NCBI RefSeq assembly: GCF_009765705.1 | Contig: NZ_LMUX01000021.1 | Span: 1,690,085 to 1,754,084 of the forward strand | Reading direction: 5' to 3' | DNA from: Burkholderia sp. L27(2015) | Lineage (GTDB): Bacteria; Pseudomonadota; Gammaproteobacteria; Burkholderiales; Burkholderiaceae | Length of the DNA: 64,000 bases | Shown: positions 27,441-36,393 of the stretch, one piece after another | How the letters are laid out: the number at the start of each line of letters is the position of its first letter | Numbering within the stretch: the stretch's first letter is position 1 | Notes under the pieces: model-generated | Seen by the model: the letters and a program-made list of their open reading frames with translations, nothing else | The model's database searches: none | What the model was told of the DNA's origin: nothing | Position numbers and translations under genes: made by a program

Positions 27441-29198
27441 ATGTATACCCAGATTTTCGACCCGGTTGCCCACTCAATAGGGGCTTCCGCGGCATTCGCC
27501 GCACTCCCGCTCCTGACGCTGTTTTTCTTGCTGGGTGTCCTGCGCTTCCAGGCGCGTTGGGCGGCGCTGGCCGCACTCGTCGTCTCAATGGGCGTCGCCA
27601 TCTTTGGGTATGGAATGCCCGCTGGCCAGACTGGCAGCGGCGCAATCGAAGGCGCCGCGATTGGGTTCTTTCCGATCATCTGGATCGGCATCAATGCGAT
27701 CTGGCTTTTCAAGCTGACGCAGGAAAGCGGGCACGCTGACGTGCTGCGGCGCTCGCTCGCTCGCGTGAGCGCCGACCAGCGTGTGCAGGCGGTGTTGATT
27801 GCGTTCTGCTTTGGCGCGCTGCTCGAAGCGCTTGCGGGCGGCGGCGCACCGGTTGCAATCTGTGCGGTGTTGCTGATTTCGATTGGTGTCGAGCCATTGA
27901 AGGCCGCAACGGTTTGCCTGATCGCCGACACTAGCCCGGTCGCATTCGGTGCGCTGGGCTTGCCGATTACCGTGCTTGCCAAAATCACCGGCTTACCGGT
28001 CCATGAGATCAGCGTGATGGTGGGACGGCAAACCCCGTTGCTCTCGCTCTTCATTCCACTGATCCTAGTCTTCATTGTCGACGGGCGACGCGGCCTGAAA
28101 GAAGTCTGGCCGCTCGCGCTGGTCGCCGGCGTCGTCTTTGCGTTCGCGCAGTTCGCCGGATCGATGCTGCTGCCGGTCGAACTCGTCGACATCGTCGCGG
28201 CGCTCATTTGCGCAGGCTTATCCATCCTCTTTCTGCGTGTCTGGGCGCCCGGCGTACTGCGTAGCGACCTCGCGACTGCCGCATCCGCAGTGGCGAGTTC
28301 CGGCGGCCGGCAGCGTCTTGACGCTGGCCACAACGGCGCAACCGTGTCTCTTGGCGCCACTTTGGCGCTGCCGATGCCGGGCACAGACGCGCGTGTGCAG
28401 CACGCGGCCAATGGGCGCGGAAGTGCTCCTGCCAAGGCGACGCCAAGATCTGATTCGAACGCCGAGATTCTGCGCGCGCTCGCCCCCTACGCAGCAGTCG
28501 TTCTCGTTGTCGCGTCGACGCAGATTGGCTTTATCGCCCATGCGCTGGGCGCGATTACCTCGACCTTTCCATGGCCCGGCCTGCACGTCGTCGACCCCAA
28601 AGGGGCAGCGGTGTCCGCTGTGAATGCCAAGTTTGAATGGCTGCTTTCGGCGGGCTCGATCGTATTGATTGCGGGCTTGCTGTCGGTGCCGATTCTGAAA
28701 CTCGGTGCCGCCGTTGCCGCCCGAACCTATCTGAAGAACCTTCATGAACTGCGCTGGGCAGTGTTCACGGTGTGCTGCGTTGTCGGCGTGGCGTATGTGA
28801 TGAATCTGTCCGGTCAGATCGTGACGCTCGGCATCTGGGCGGCAAACGCCGGGCCAGCCTTTGCACCGGTATCCCCGATTCTCGGCTGGTTCGCAACCGC
28901 GCTCACCGGCTCGGATACGTCGGCGAATGCGCTGTTCGGCATGTTGCAACTCACCACCGCGCATCACACCGGTTTATCCGAAATTTTATTAACAGCGGCC
29001 AATACGTCGGGCGGCGTCGTCGGCAAGGCGATTTCGCCGCAGAACCTCGCAGTCGGTGCGGTGGCGGTTGGCATGATCGGCCGGGAGGGTGTGCTATTCC
29101 GGCGTGTGTTCGGCTGGACTGTCTTGATGATCGCCGTGCTCAGCGTGCTCGTCTATCTCCAGTCCACGCCGATTTTCAGCTGGATGGTGCCGCAATGA
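27441..29198 (+). CDS. lctP: LctP-family lactate/glycolate-type permease
   Basis: 585 residues, a polytopic inner-membrane symporter. Family signatures are present: GSGAIEGAAIGFFPIIWIG, the GALLEALAGGGAPVAI segment, ADTSPVAFGALGLPI, and near the C-terminus GSDTSANALFG and GVVGKAISPQNLAVG. AAGGAG at 27431-27436 sets the start. LctP members import lactate, glycolate and related 2-hydroxy acids with protons. The linked CoA transferase and CitE-type lyase suggest that the substrate here is a larger hydroxy acid such as malate or citramalate (inference). A poorly conserved loop sits near residues 275-345. Confidence 0.93.
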   Translation: MYTQIFDPVAHSIGASAAFAALPLLTLFFLLGVLRFQARWAALAALVVSMGVAIFGYGMPAGQTGSGAIEGAAIGFFPIIWIGINAIWLFKLTQESGHADVLRRSLARVSADQRVQAVLIAFCFGALLEALAGGGAPVAICAVLLISIGVEPLKAATVCLIADTSPVAFGALGLPITVLAKITGLPVHEISVMVGRQTPLLSLFIPLILVFIVDGRRGLKEVWPLALVAGVVFAFAQFAGSMLLPVELVDIVAALICAGLSILFLRVWAPGVLRSDLATAASAVASSGGRQRLDAGHNGATVSLGATLALPMPGTDARVQHAANGRGSAPAKATPRSDSNAEILRALAPYAAVVLVVASTQIGFIAHALGAITSTFPWPGLHVVDPKGAAVSAVNAKFEWLLSAGSIVLIAGLLSVPILKLGAAVAARTYLKNLHELRWAVFTVCCVVGVAYVMNLSGQIVTLGIWAANAGPAFAPVSPILGWFATALTGSDTSANALFGMLQLTTAHHTGLSEILLTAANTSGGVVGKAISPQNLAVGAVAVGMIGREGVLFRRVFGWTVLMIAVLSVLVYLQSTPIFSWMVPQ

Positions 29199-29265
29199 GC
29201 GTGGCCGCCGCAGTGTCATACGAAGCAACCGCTTTATGCAATGAAATATCGAGGATATGTAAAAG

Positions 29266-30432
29266 ATGAACCACCCTCTAGACGACATCACAGTTGTATC
29301 GATCGAACAGGCGATTGCCGCCCCCCTCGCAAGCCGGCACCTGGCTGATTGGGGTGCGCGCGTCATCAAGATCGAACGCCCCGAGGTTGGCGACTTCGCT
29401 CGCAACTACGATACCGCGATGAATGGCTTGTCGAGCCAGTTCGCCTGGGTCAATCGCTCGAAGGAAAGCCTCGCCATCGACATCAAGACGGATCGTGGCC
29501 AAGAAACGCTCGAAGCACTGCTTGGCGGTGCCGACGTGTTCATCCAAAATCTTGCCCCCGGCGCGGCACAGCGCCAGGGTCTCGACGCGAAGTCTCTGGT
29601 CGCGCGTTTCCCGCAACTGATTGCGTGCGACATTTCCGGCTACGGCGCCAACGGACCCTATAGCGACAAGAAGGCTTACGACCTATTGGTGCAATGTGAG
29701 ACCGGCTTCCTGTCGATCAACGGCACGCCCGAGACCGCGTCGAAATGTGGCCTCGCGATTGCCGATATCGCGACCGGCATGTACGCCCTAAACGGCATCC
29801 TGATGGGGCTGCATCAGCGCTCGCGTACGGGCAAGGGCATGGCGTTCGAGGTCTCGCTCTTCGATGCGCTGACCGAATGGATGAGTTATCCGGCGTATTA
29901 CACTCGCGGTCGCGGCGAGCCGGTTCCACGCAGCGGCGCACGGCACGCCACCATCGCGCCCTACGGTCCTTTTGCGACCGGCGACGGCAAGACCGTGTTC
30001 TTCGGCATTCAGAACGAACGCGAGTGGCTCAGCTTCTGCACCGTGGTATTGGGGGACGCCGCCATCGCAGTCGAGCCGGACTACGTGTCGAATTCGTTGC
30101 GCGTTGCGAATCGCGAGGCGCTTGAAAAGATGATCGAGCTGCGTTTTTCCGCCTGGAACAGCGACGAAGTGCTGGCGAGGCTCGATCGCGCGGCAATTGC
30201 GAACGGCAGGATGAACGATGTCGAGGCGTTGCTCGATCATCCGCAATTGCGAGAGCGCAATCGCTATCGCAGCGTCGAAACGCAGACTGGCGCACACGAC
30301 ATGTTCCTGCCGCCTGTGACGATTCCGGGCCTCGAACCCGTGATGGGGCCCGTGCCGGCGATTGGTCAGCATACCGAGGCGATTCTTGCGGAAATCGAAG
30401 CGGATGCGCGCTCAAGTCGGAGCGGCTCATGA
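29266..30432 (+). CDS. CaiB/BaiF-family CoA transferase
   Basis: 388 residues, a class III CoA transferase. The N-terminus (VVSIEQAIAAPLASRHLADW, GARVIKIERPEVGDFAR) and the following NRSKESLAIDIKT are characteristic. The catalytic aspartate is expected in SGYGANGPYSDKKAYDLLVQ. It moves CoA between a donor such as succinyl-CoA and an acceptor acid without a free thiol step. The gene follows lctP by 67 nt, with AGGA before the ATG, and overlaps the lyase gene by 4 nt. This matches CoA-activation of an acid that the next enzyme cleaves, as in itaconate/citramalate or malyl-CoA routes. Confidence 0.9.
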   Translation: MNHPLDDITVVSIEQAIAAPLASRHLADWGARVIKIERPEVGDFARNYDTAMNGLSSQFAWVNRSKESLAIDIKTDRGQETLEALLGGADVFIQNLAPGAAQRQGLDAKSLVARFPQLIACDISGYGANGPYSDKKAYDLLVQCETGFLSINGTPETASKCGLAIADIATGMYALNGILMGLHQRSRTGKGMAFEVSLFDALTEWMSYPAYYTRGRGEPVPRSGARHATIAPYGPFATGDGKTVFFGIQNEREWLSFCTVVLGDAAIAVEPDYVSNSLRVANREALEKMIELRFSAWNSDEVLARLDRAAIANGRMNDVEALLDHPQLRERNRYRSVETQTGAHDMFLPPVTIPGLEPVMGPVPAIGQHTEAILAEIEADARSSRSGS

Positions 30433-31391
30433 GTCAATTTGAGCCGAATCTGACATCGAAGCCACGGCCGCGTACGACACGTACCACACTCGCCGTGCCA
30501 GGGCATCGTTTCAGGATGCTGCAATCAGCGGCGGCAAGCGCGGCCGACGCGGTGTTCATCGATCTGGAAGATGCTGTACCGCTCGAAAAGAAGGACGAAG
30601 CACTCAGGACGGCCGTGCAGGCACTCAACGAGATTGACTGGGGTGACAAGACCGTCACGGTCAGGGTCAACTCGAACGAAACGGGCGTCGCCGAACACGA
30701 GGTCCGAGCGTTGGTCAGCGAAGCGGCGCGGCTGGATTCACTGCTTGTACCTAAGGTGGAATCGGCAGCCGTCATCGCGCAAGTGGAACGATTGTTGGCT
30801 GCACGCCCCGAGTCGTTTGCGCCACTGGAGATCGAGGCACTGATCGAGACGGCACGCGGCGTGATGAACGTCGATGTTATTGCCGGCTCGAGCGTCTTGC
30901 TCACAGCGCTGCATTTTGGTGTCGGCGATTTTTCGGCATCGATTGGTGCACGCACCGTCGAGATAGGTGGCACGCATCCCGGTTATGCAGTCACTCTGAA
31001 AAATGAAGTGGGCAACTATGCCGCAACGCCGCTCGACTTGTGGACGTATCCGATGATGAGGATTCTGGTCGCCGCGCGAGCTTTCGGCCTGCGCGCGATC
31101 GACGGTCCGTGCGGCGCATTTCGGGACCCCGTGCTGACGCGTGCGTGGGCATTGAAGGCTGCGGCGATGGGCTACGACGGCAAACAGGTCATCCATCCAG
31201 ACCAGATCGAGCCCACGCGTGCGGCGTTCACGCCGACGGACGATGAAGTGCGCGATGCCCGTCGAACCTTGGAAGCGCTGGCTGCGGCGCAAACCGCCGG
31301 CCTCGCGGCAGTTTCACTCGACGGCAAGATGGTCGACTTCGCGAACGTGCGGATGGCACAGCGAATTCTCTCAATGGCCGAGCGTGAGTAA
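30429..31391 (+). CDS. HpcH/HpaI-family (CitE-like) acyl-CoA lyase
   Basis: 320 residues, a TIM-barrel magnesium lyase. Motifs include AVPGHRFRMLQSAA, AVFIDLEDAVPLEKKDEA, RVNSNETG, LVPKVES, ALIETARGVMN and KQVIHPDQIEPTRAAF. This set fits citrate-lyase-beta/malyl-CoA/citramalyl-CoA lyases rather than HpaI aldolases. Together with the CoA transferase, likely products are acetyl-CoA plus glyoxylate (from malyl-CoA) or acetyl-CoA plus pyruvate (from citramalyl-CoA). No itaconyl-CoA hydratase gene lies in the operon, which argues against a full itaconate route. The ATGA overlap indicates coupling with the transferase. Confidence 0.9.
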   Translation: MSQFEPNLTSKPRPRTTRTTLAVPGHRFRMLQSAAASAADAVFIDLEDAVPLEKKDEALRTAVQALNEIDWGDKTVTVRVNSNETGVAEHEVRALVSEAARLDSLLVPKVESAAVIAQVERLLAARPESFAPLEIEALIETARGVMNVDVIAGSSVLLTALHFGVGDFSASIGARTVEIGGTHPGYAVTLKNEVGNYAATPLDLWTYPMMRILVAARAFGLRAIDGPCGAFRDPVLTRAWALKAAAMGYDGKQVIHPDQIEPTRAAFTPTDDEVRDARRTLEALAAAQTAGLAAVSLDGKMVDFANVRMAQRILSMAERE

Positions 31392-31472
31392 GTGGGAGCG
31401 GACACGGATTAGCCCGCAATTGCCTCTTCGCCCGGCGAGCCTGTCTGCTCTGGTTGGCTCATTTCAGAAAAC

Positions 31473-32354
31473 TCACGGCCCCAAATGCGATTTGATCCAG
31501 CGATAAAACTGCTGGATCTCCGCCTCACGCGGATGCCCCTCGCGCCAGGTAAAAAAGTAATCGAGCGAAGCCGGAATCCGCACCCGCCCCAACTGCACGA
31601 GCTCACCGCTTTCCAAGAAGCCACGTGCAAGCTGCAGCCGCGCCGTCGCAACCCCTTGTCCGGCCACCGCAGCTTGCAGCATCAACCCCGAGTCATCGAA
31701 AATCGGCCCGCGCTCGGGTTCATCCGCCGGCAACCCTGCCGCTTCAAAAAAATCGCGCCATGACCTGCGAGTAAAACGCAGCAGCGGCATATTGGGTAGA
31801 TGGTCGATCTTGAACCGCTTGTATCGCGCCAATAGCGCCGGACTGCACACCGCAACAACGTTATCGTCCAGCAACTTCCTGCACTGAAACCCCGGCTCGT
31901 CGACACGACGATGCCAGATGCCGATATCGACAGAGTAGGGGTCGGGCGGCACGACATCGGTATGCATGTGCAGCGACAGGTCGACCAGCGGGTACTTCTC
32001 ATAGAAGTCGCCTAGCCGAGGAATCAACCAGACCGAAAGCAAATCGGACATTGCGCTGAGCTCGAGGCGCGTCACCCCCTTCGCTCCGCTTTTAGCGACA
32101 TCCAGTGCGTCGCGTAAGTCGTCGAGGTTTCTGCGCACTCGTTCCGCGAGTTGCGCACCGGCCGCGGTGGGAATCATGCGTGCGCCAGCGCGTCGAAAAA
32201 GCTCCACGCCAACCTGTGCTTCGAGTGCCCGCAGATGATGGCTGATCGCGCTATGCGTCAAATTTAGCTCTTCGGCGGCGCGGCTGAAGCTGCGCCTGCG
32301 TGCTGCGGCTTCGAGCGCGCGTAGTGCCTGCAAAGGGGGAAGTGTGGTCGCCAT
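31473..32354 (-). CDS. LysR-family regulator, GcvA-like
   Basis: 293 residues. The N-terminus PPLQALRALEAAARRRSFSR with LTHSAISHHLRALEAQVGVE is the GcvA subgroup signature. The effector domain has the DIGIWHRRVDEPGF strand typical of that group. It is divergent from the MFS gene with about 100 nt between starts, so it probably controls that porter. It converges on the lyase gene. Confidence 0.88.
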   Translation of the reverse strand: MATTLPPLQALRALEAAARRRSFSRAAEELNLTHSAISHHLRALEAQVGVELFRRAGARMIPTAAGAQLAERVRRNLDDLRDALDVAKSGAKGVTRLELSAMSDLLSVWLIPRLGDFYEKYPLVDLSLHMHTDVVPPDPYSVDIGIWHRRVDEPGFQCRKLLDDNVVAVCSPALLARYKRFKIDHLPNMPLLRFTRRSWRDFFEAAGLPADEPERGPIFDDSGLMLQAAVAGQGVATARLQLARGFLESGELVQLGRVRIPASLDYFFTWREGHPREAEIQQFYRWIKSHLGP

Positions 32355-32456
32355 GACGTCAAATTTAACTCACAATACTCGTCGAAATATCTCGTTGGCT
32401 TAAAATTGTACGCTCGCGAATAATAAGAAGCCGTTGGCTCCTACTTTCTTCTGGCC

Positions 32457-33707
32457 ATGAACTCCACAAAACTGCGCGTATTCGTTGTGTTCGCTCTCGG
32501 ATACTTCGTCTCTTACCTGTACCGCGGTGTCAACATCGGGTTTGCGCCTATGCTGATGCGCGATCTCGGGTTATCGACAACCGACTTGGGCAGTTTGACG
32601 AGCCTCTACTTCCTCGGCTTCGCAGGAGCACAGATTCCCGCCGGTGTATTGCTTGACCACTTCGGCGCACGACGTGTGACTGCGTGCGTCATGCTGGTTG
32701 CTGTAGTCGGCATACTGGTTTATGGCGGCTCGCACAGCCTTGCGGCCTTGATGGTCGGACGTCTTCTGATTGGAGTGGGCGTGTCGGTCTGCCTTGCGGG
32801 CGCCTTCAAAGCGAATGCGCAGCACTTCCCGGTGTCCCAGCTCACTTTGGTCAACGGGCTGGTGATGGCGGTCGGCGGCTTGGGAGGCGTGGCCGTCGGC
32901 ACACCGTTATCGTGGATATTGTCCCTGACAGATTGGCGTTCGGTATGCGTCGCTTTGGCAGCCGTAACCGCCGCCGTCGCGCTGGCCATCGGGCTGTTCG
33001 CCCCCAAGACACCGGAACCGCGTGGTCACGCCACGATGCTCGATCAACTCAAAGGCACCGCACACATTCTGCGCAGCCGCGCCTTCTGGAAGGCTGCAAC
33101 GTTCTCGTCTCTCACGCAGAGCGTGTTCTATGCCATGCAATCGCTGTGGGCGAGTGCCTACCTGCGCGACGTACTGCCGCACACTGCCGACGTCGCCAGT
33201 CGAGCGGCCTCGTTGATTTCCGTGATGGGCCTGGCCTTCATCGCGGGCATGATCGGCTTTGGGACGTTGGCGCGGGTTCTGGAACGGCGCGGCTTAAGCG
33301 TGTACCTGTTCTCGGGGTTGACGATGGGGTTGTTCGTCACAGTGCAGATCGCGATTGCAACGCAGGTCGCCATCCCGCAGGTGTTGTTGTGGTCGGCCTA
33401 TGGCGCACTTGGCGGCACAGGCATCATGACGTACTCGGTGCTGGCCGCGTACTTTCCGGCAAGATTGCTGGGCCGGGTCAACACAACATTTACGCTGGTC
33501 ATCTTCCTGCTGATCTTCGTGATGCAATCGGCGATCGGTTCTGCGCTCGGGCATTGGTCGTCGTCCGATGGACATTATCCGGCAGCGGCGCACCAAGCGG
33601 TCTGGTTCGGTCTTATCGTCGTTCAGATCATCGGCGCCATCTGGTACTTCGTGCCGACTCGCGAATCCCGTGTGCCCCGCGTGCCGGAATCGTATAGCAC
33701 TTTTTGA
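32457..33707 (+). CDS. MFS transporter
   Basis: 416 residues with about 12 membrane segments. The N-terminal half has GYFVSYLYRGVNIGFAPMLM and, in loop 2-3, LLDHFGARRVTA, the MFS motif A (GxxxDrxGrr type). The protein ends at 33707, directly abutting the stop of the convergent lipoprotein gene. The subgroup resembles nitrate/oxalate-type or general organic-anion porters, and no substrate is secured. The divergent GcvA-like regulator is the likely control. Confidence 0.85.
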   Translation: MNSTKLRVFVVFALGYFVSYLYRGVNIGFAPMLMRDLGLSTTDLGSLTSLYFLGFAGAQIPAGVLLDHFGARRVTACVMLVAVVGILVYGGSHSLAALMVGRLLIGVGVSVCLAGAFKANAQHFPVSQLTLVNGLVMAVGGLGGVAVGTPLSWILSLTDWRSVCVALAAVTAAVALAIGLFAPKTPEPRGHATMLDQLKGTAHILRSRAFWKAATFSSLTQSVFYAMQSLWASAYLRDVLPHTADVASRAASLISVMGLAFIAGMIGFGTLARVLERRGLSVYLFSGLTMGLFVTVQIAIATQVAIPQVLLWSAYGALGGTGIMTYSVLAAYFPARLLGRVNTTFTLVIFLLIFVMQSAIGSALGHWSSSDGHYPAAAHQAVWFGLIVVQIIGAIWYFVPTRESRVPRVPESYSTF

Positions 33708-34679
33708 TCAGTTGAGCGCCTTCCTGGCCGCATCCCAGATCGTGGCCAGTTCCGCGTCTGCCTGGATCTTGACGGTTGTGGCGTCGGTCAGCGCTTTATC
33801 TAGCGGCGCCAAGACGTTCCGGTACGCGGTCTGCGCGTCGGCCAGCGGTTTGCATGCTTGCGCGTCCAGCCCGGTGCCATCGGCCGCACGGTCGTTGAGA
33901 CTTACGCACGCTTTGAACTGTGCCAAGTGTTGGTCCAACAAGGCTTCGCGACGGGTCGAGTTGATCCGGCCCGTGCTCACAGCCTCGTCCATCGACGTCA
34001 CGTAGTCCCGGTCGGCTCCCAACATCTTTGTGCGCAGGTCGCCGGCAAGCACAGCCTCAGCCGGGGACCCGGACGCTCTCAGTGTACGGCCCCTTTGAAG
34101 CGCTTTGCGCTGGCTCTCCACCTCGAACCCATACATCGCCATGATTGCAGGCGTTTTGTCGATGATGTCGTGGGATCGGGTAACGAAGTCGTTCAGCTCT
34201 TTCACGAGCGACGCCATCTCCGCCTTCGCGGCGGCGACCTGTTGGGCCTTGCGCATGTTCGCGGCGATCGGTGCGCTCATTTCCTTGAGTTGATGAACGT
34301 GACCGTCGTAGTCGACCACAACGCCCTTGGCGTAATGCGATGTTTGGGTGTCGGCGTCTTGTCCGGCCGAGCCAATGACGTCGATGCCATCGCTCGTGAC
34401 CATGCCGCTGACGGTCTCGCCACCCACGACCAGTGTCAGACTGGATCCATCGACGGTCCCCGATACCGCCGTCGCTCCCGGTGCTGTGACGGTGCCGTCG
34501 TCATGCAGCGTCGCGCGGCGTAGGGTGCCCGTGAACCGATGGTCCGGTGTCTCGGTGATCAGCATCAGTGCAGCACTGGTGCTGTCATGGAAGACGTACG
34601 CGCCAGAGATCGAACGGTCTTCGCATCCGGCCAGTAGGGCCAGGAGCGCCAGTGTGATAAAACTGAATCGCAATGTCAT
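33708..34679 (-). CDS. Hypothetical lipoprotein
   Basis: 323 residues with a lipoprotein signal ending in the lipobox LLAGC (Cys19). The first part after the anchor is beta-rich (GAYVFHDSTSAALMLI, TGTLRRATLHDDGTVTAPG), like small lipid-anchored beta domains. From about residue 140 it turns into long helices (QQVAAAKAEMASLVKELNDF) that may form a coiled coil. I recognise no family. It lies 35 nt after the repeat protein gene in the same direction, so the two envelope proteins may be co-expressed. Confidence 0.7.
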   Translation of the reverse strand: MTLRFSFITLALLALLAGCEDRSISGAYVFHDSTSAALMLITETPDHRFTGTLRRATLHDDGTVTAPGATAVSGTVDGSSLTLVVGGETVSGMVTSDGIDVIGSAGQDADTQTSHYAKGVVVDYDGHVHQLKEMSAPIAANMRKAQQVAAAKAEMASLVKELNDFVTRSHDIIDKTPAIMAMYGFEVESQRKALQRGRTLRASGSPAEAVLAGDLRTKMLGADRDYVTSMDEAVSTGRINSTRREALLDQHLAQFKACVSLNDRAADGTGLDAQACKPLADAQTAYRNVLAPLDKALTDATTVKIQADAELATIWDAARKALN

Positions 34680-34714
34680 TGAGGTTTAGTCCCGCACAAC
34701 GGCTCGCTACGCGT

Positions 34715-36064
34715 TTACTGCCAGCCTCGATAGTCTGCTGGCTGCGATGAATCGCGGTAACGAGGCGGGTAGGCAGGTCGGTATTGACCGGCCCAGTAAC
34801 CCTGGCGATACCCCGGATAGGAAGGGTGATTGCCAACCATGATGACGGGCCGCCCGATGACTTGAACCGGCGGCTGGGGTATATAGATAGGCGGGCCGTA
34901 CACGGGCAAGTCGTCCTGGGCGGTTTGCGCGGGTCGAGGCCGCGTCGCGTAAGTCGTGTAGGTTTGTTGATCGGCGTTGTCAGACTCGTCATCATCTTGC
35001 GATGCCGCGGCATAGGGCGGGTCCGGCGAGTATGCGGGCGGCTGTTGATAGGGCATGGGCTGAGACGACGCATTGCGAGGCGGTTGGTACGCTTGCCGAT
35101 ATTGCGGCTGCGGCGGCAACTCAGTGGGTTCGGTAGGCAATACACGCTGCACGCTCTGTGGACGTTGGATGGATGCCACTACTGTCTCATCGCGTGCCGG
35201 CACGGCTTTCGGTTGCGGCGGCATAGGCTGCGCCGGAATCGGCTTCGGCTGATTTTGCTCCGCAACTTGCACTGCCGGATGCTGTGCCGTCACTTGCCTC
35301 GTCTGATGTTGCTCCGGAACTTGTGCCAACTGATGCTGTACTGGAGCTGGCTTCGGCTGATGTAGCTCAGAAGCTTGCGCCAACTGATGCTGTACTGGCA
35401 CCTGCTTCGGCTGATGTAGTTCTGAAGCTTGCGCTAACTGGTGCTGCACCGGAAGCTGCCTCACCTGATGCTGCTCGGAAGCTTGGCTCCACTGATGCTG
35501 CGCCGCAATCGGCTTCGGCTGATGTAGCTCGGAAGCTTGGCTCCACTGATGCTGCGCCGGAATCGGCTTCGGCTGATGCTGCTCCGAAGCTTGGCTCCAC
35601 TGACGCTGCACCGGAACCGGCTTCGCCTGATGTTGCTCCGAAGCCTGCGCTAACGGGTGCTGCATTGCGGCCGGTTTCCCCTGACGTTGCTCGGAAGCTT
35701 GGACCGATTGATGCTGTGCCGGAACTGGCTTCGAGAGATGCGGCTCCGACGCTTGGATCAACTGATGTTGCGCAGGCGCAGGTTTCGGCGAATGCTCCGG
35801 CTGATCATGCAACGATGCGGATGTCCGGACGTCGTCTTTAGCCCGTACGCCGTGCCCATTTTGATAAGCACTGTGTAGGTCTCTGAGGTGCGCGCGGCTT
35901 TCTTCATCGGTGGTTATGCGCTCTTCACCGGCATCGAGAGAAGCATCGGTGACGCCGTTGCCGTAGGCCAAGGTCGGACCGTCGGCACGCGCGGAAACAG
36001 GATGCAGCAAGCCGGCAAAGGACAGCAGAGCCATTGAAATCCCGGACAGCAATCTCATTCGCAT
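34715..36064 (-). CDS. Secreted Q/H/P-rich repeat protein (449 aa)
   Basis: A signal peptide (MRMRLLSGISMALLSFAGLL, then AGLLHPVSARA) precedes an acidic stretch. About ten to eleven tandem copies of an 18-residue unit follow, with consensus EQHQPKPIPAQHQLAQAS (about residues 89-279). A Pro/Gln/Tyr-rich C-terminus (YIPQPPVQVIG, YPGYRQGYWAGQYRPAYP) completes it. The composition implies an extended, disordered, histidine-rich protein in the periplasm or outside the cell. Metal binding or a wall-spanning role would fit, but neither is shown. AGGTGA lies just before the ATG. No family is recognised. Confidence 0.75.
   Translation of the reverse strand: MRMRLLSGISMALLSFAGLLHPVSARADGPTLAYGNGVTDASLDAGEERITTDEESRAHLRDLHSAYQNGHGVRAKDDVRTSASLHDQPEHSPKPAPAQHQLIQASEPHLSKPVPAQHQSVQASEQRQGKPAAMQHPLAQASEQHQAKPVPVQRQWSQASEQHQPKPIPAQHQWSQASELHQPKPIAAQHQWSQASEQHQVRQLPVQHQLAQASELHQPKQVPVQHQLAQASELHQPKPAPVQHQLAQVPEQHQTRQVTAQHPAVQVAEQNQPKPIPAQPMPPQPKAVPARDETVVASIQRPQSVQRVLPTEPTELPPQPQYRQAYQPPRNASSQPMPYQQPPAYSPDPPYAAASQDDDESDNADQQTYTTYATRPRPAQTAQDDLPVYGPPIYIPQPPVQVIGRPVIMVGNHPSYPGYRQGYWAGQYRPAYPPRYRDSSQPADYRGWQ
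35227..35800 (-). repeat. 54-bp tandem repeat array, about 10.5 copies
   Basis: Codes for the 18-residue units of the secreted repeat protein. Copies diverge at the fourth to ninth residues (KPVPAQ, KPIPAQ, RQLPVQ, KQVPVQ), while EQHQ and QHQ-QAS are retained. The GAAGCTTG strings recur at 54-bp steps. The frame-preserving unit makes length variation between strains likely. Confidence 0.88.
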
Positions 36065-36393
36065 AGGTCACCTGTATATGCGTTGCGGCAACGGAAATTG
36101 GGGTTCGATAACGGCGTTGCCGCCCAAGCTTCCGACATCCTTTTCGATTTCGCCACTTATCAGCATTATCGACGTTTTTTCGGCGTACAGAAGAGGGAAA
36201 TGTTCTCTTAAGGGAATGTCCGCAGGGATGTTGTAGGAAAGCGACCGTTCCGGCCCGATTGAGCTAGGCGGAGGCGGATAAAACCGATCAATGTCCGGTT
36301 TTATCCCTGTTCACGAAGAGCACGTGCATCGCCGGATCATGCCGCGATGTGCCCTGGTTTACATGGAGTAGCGCCAAAGGTAGGTGGCTTGAG
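36065..36393. other. Intergenic region downstream of livF
   Basis: About 330 nt between the liv operon end and the repeat protein start. Apart from the hairpin at 36276-36306 I see no gene. The promoter of the repeat protein gene should lie in its lower half. Confidence 0.4.
36276..36306. terminator. Strong hairpin after the liv operon
   Basis: Arms GGATAAAACCG (36276-36286) and CGGTTTTATCC (36296-36306) pair perfectly over 11 bp with a 9-nt loop. It lies about 90 nt after livF. There is no T-run on either side, so it may be an RNA-stabilising or Rho-assisted end rather than a classic intrinsic terminator. Confidence 0.5.

Noticed and set aside
35227-35800. CRISPR-like array
   Set aside because: The 54-bp units are contiguous, coding and without spacers.
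35284-35841. Repeat-containing frame antisense to the secreted repeat protein
   Set aside because: The repeats are only the reverse reading of the 54-bp array; the sense frame has a signal peptide and ribosome-binding site.
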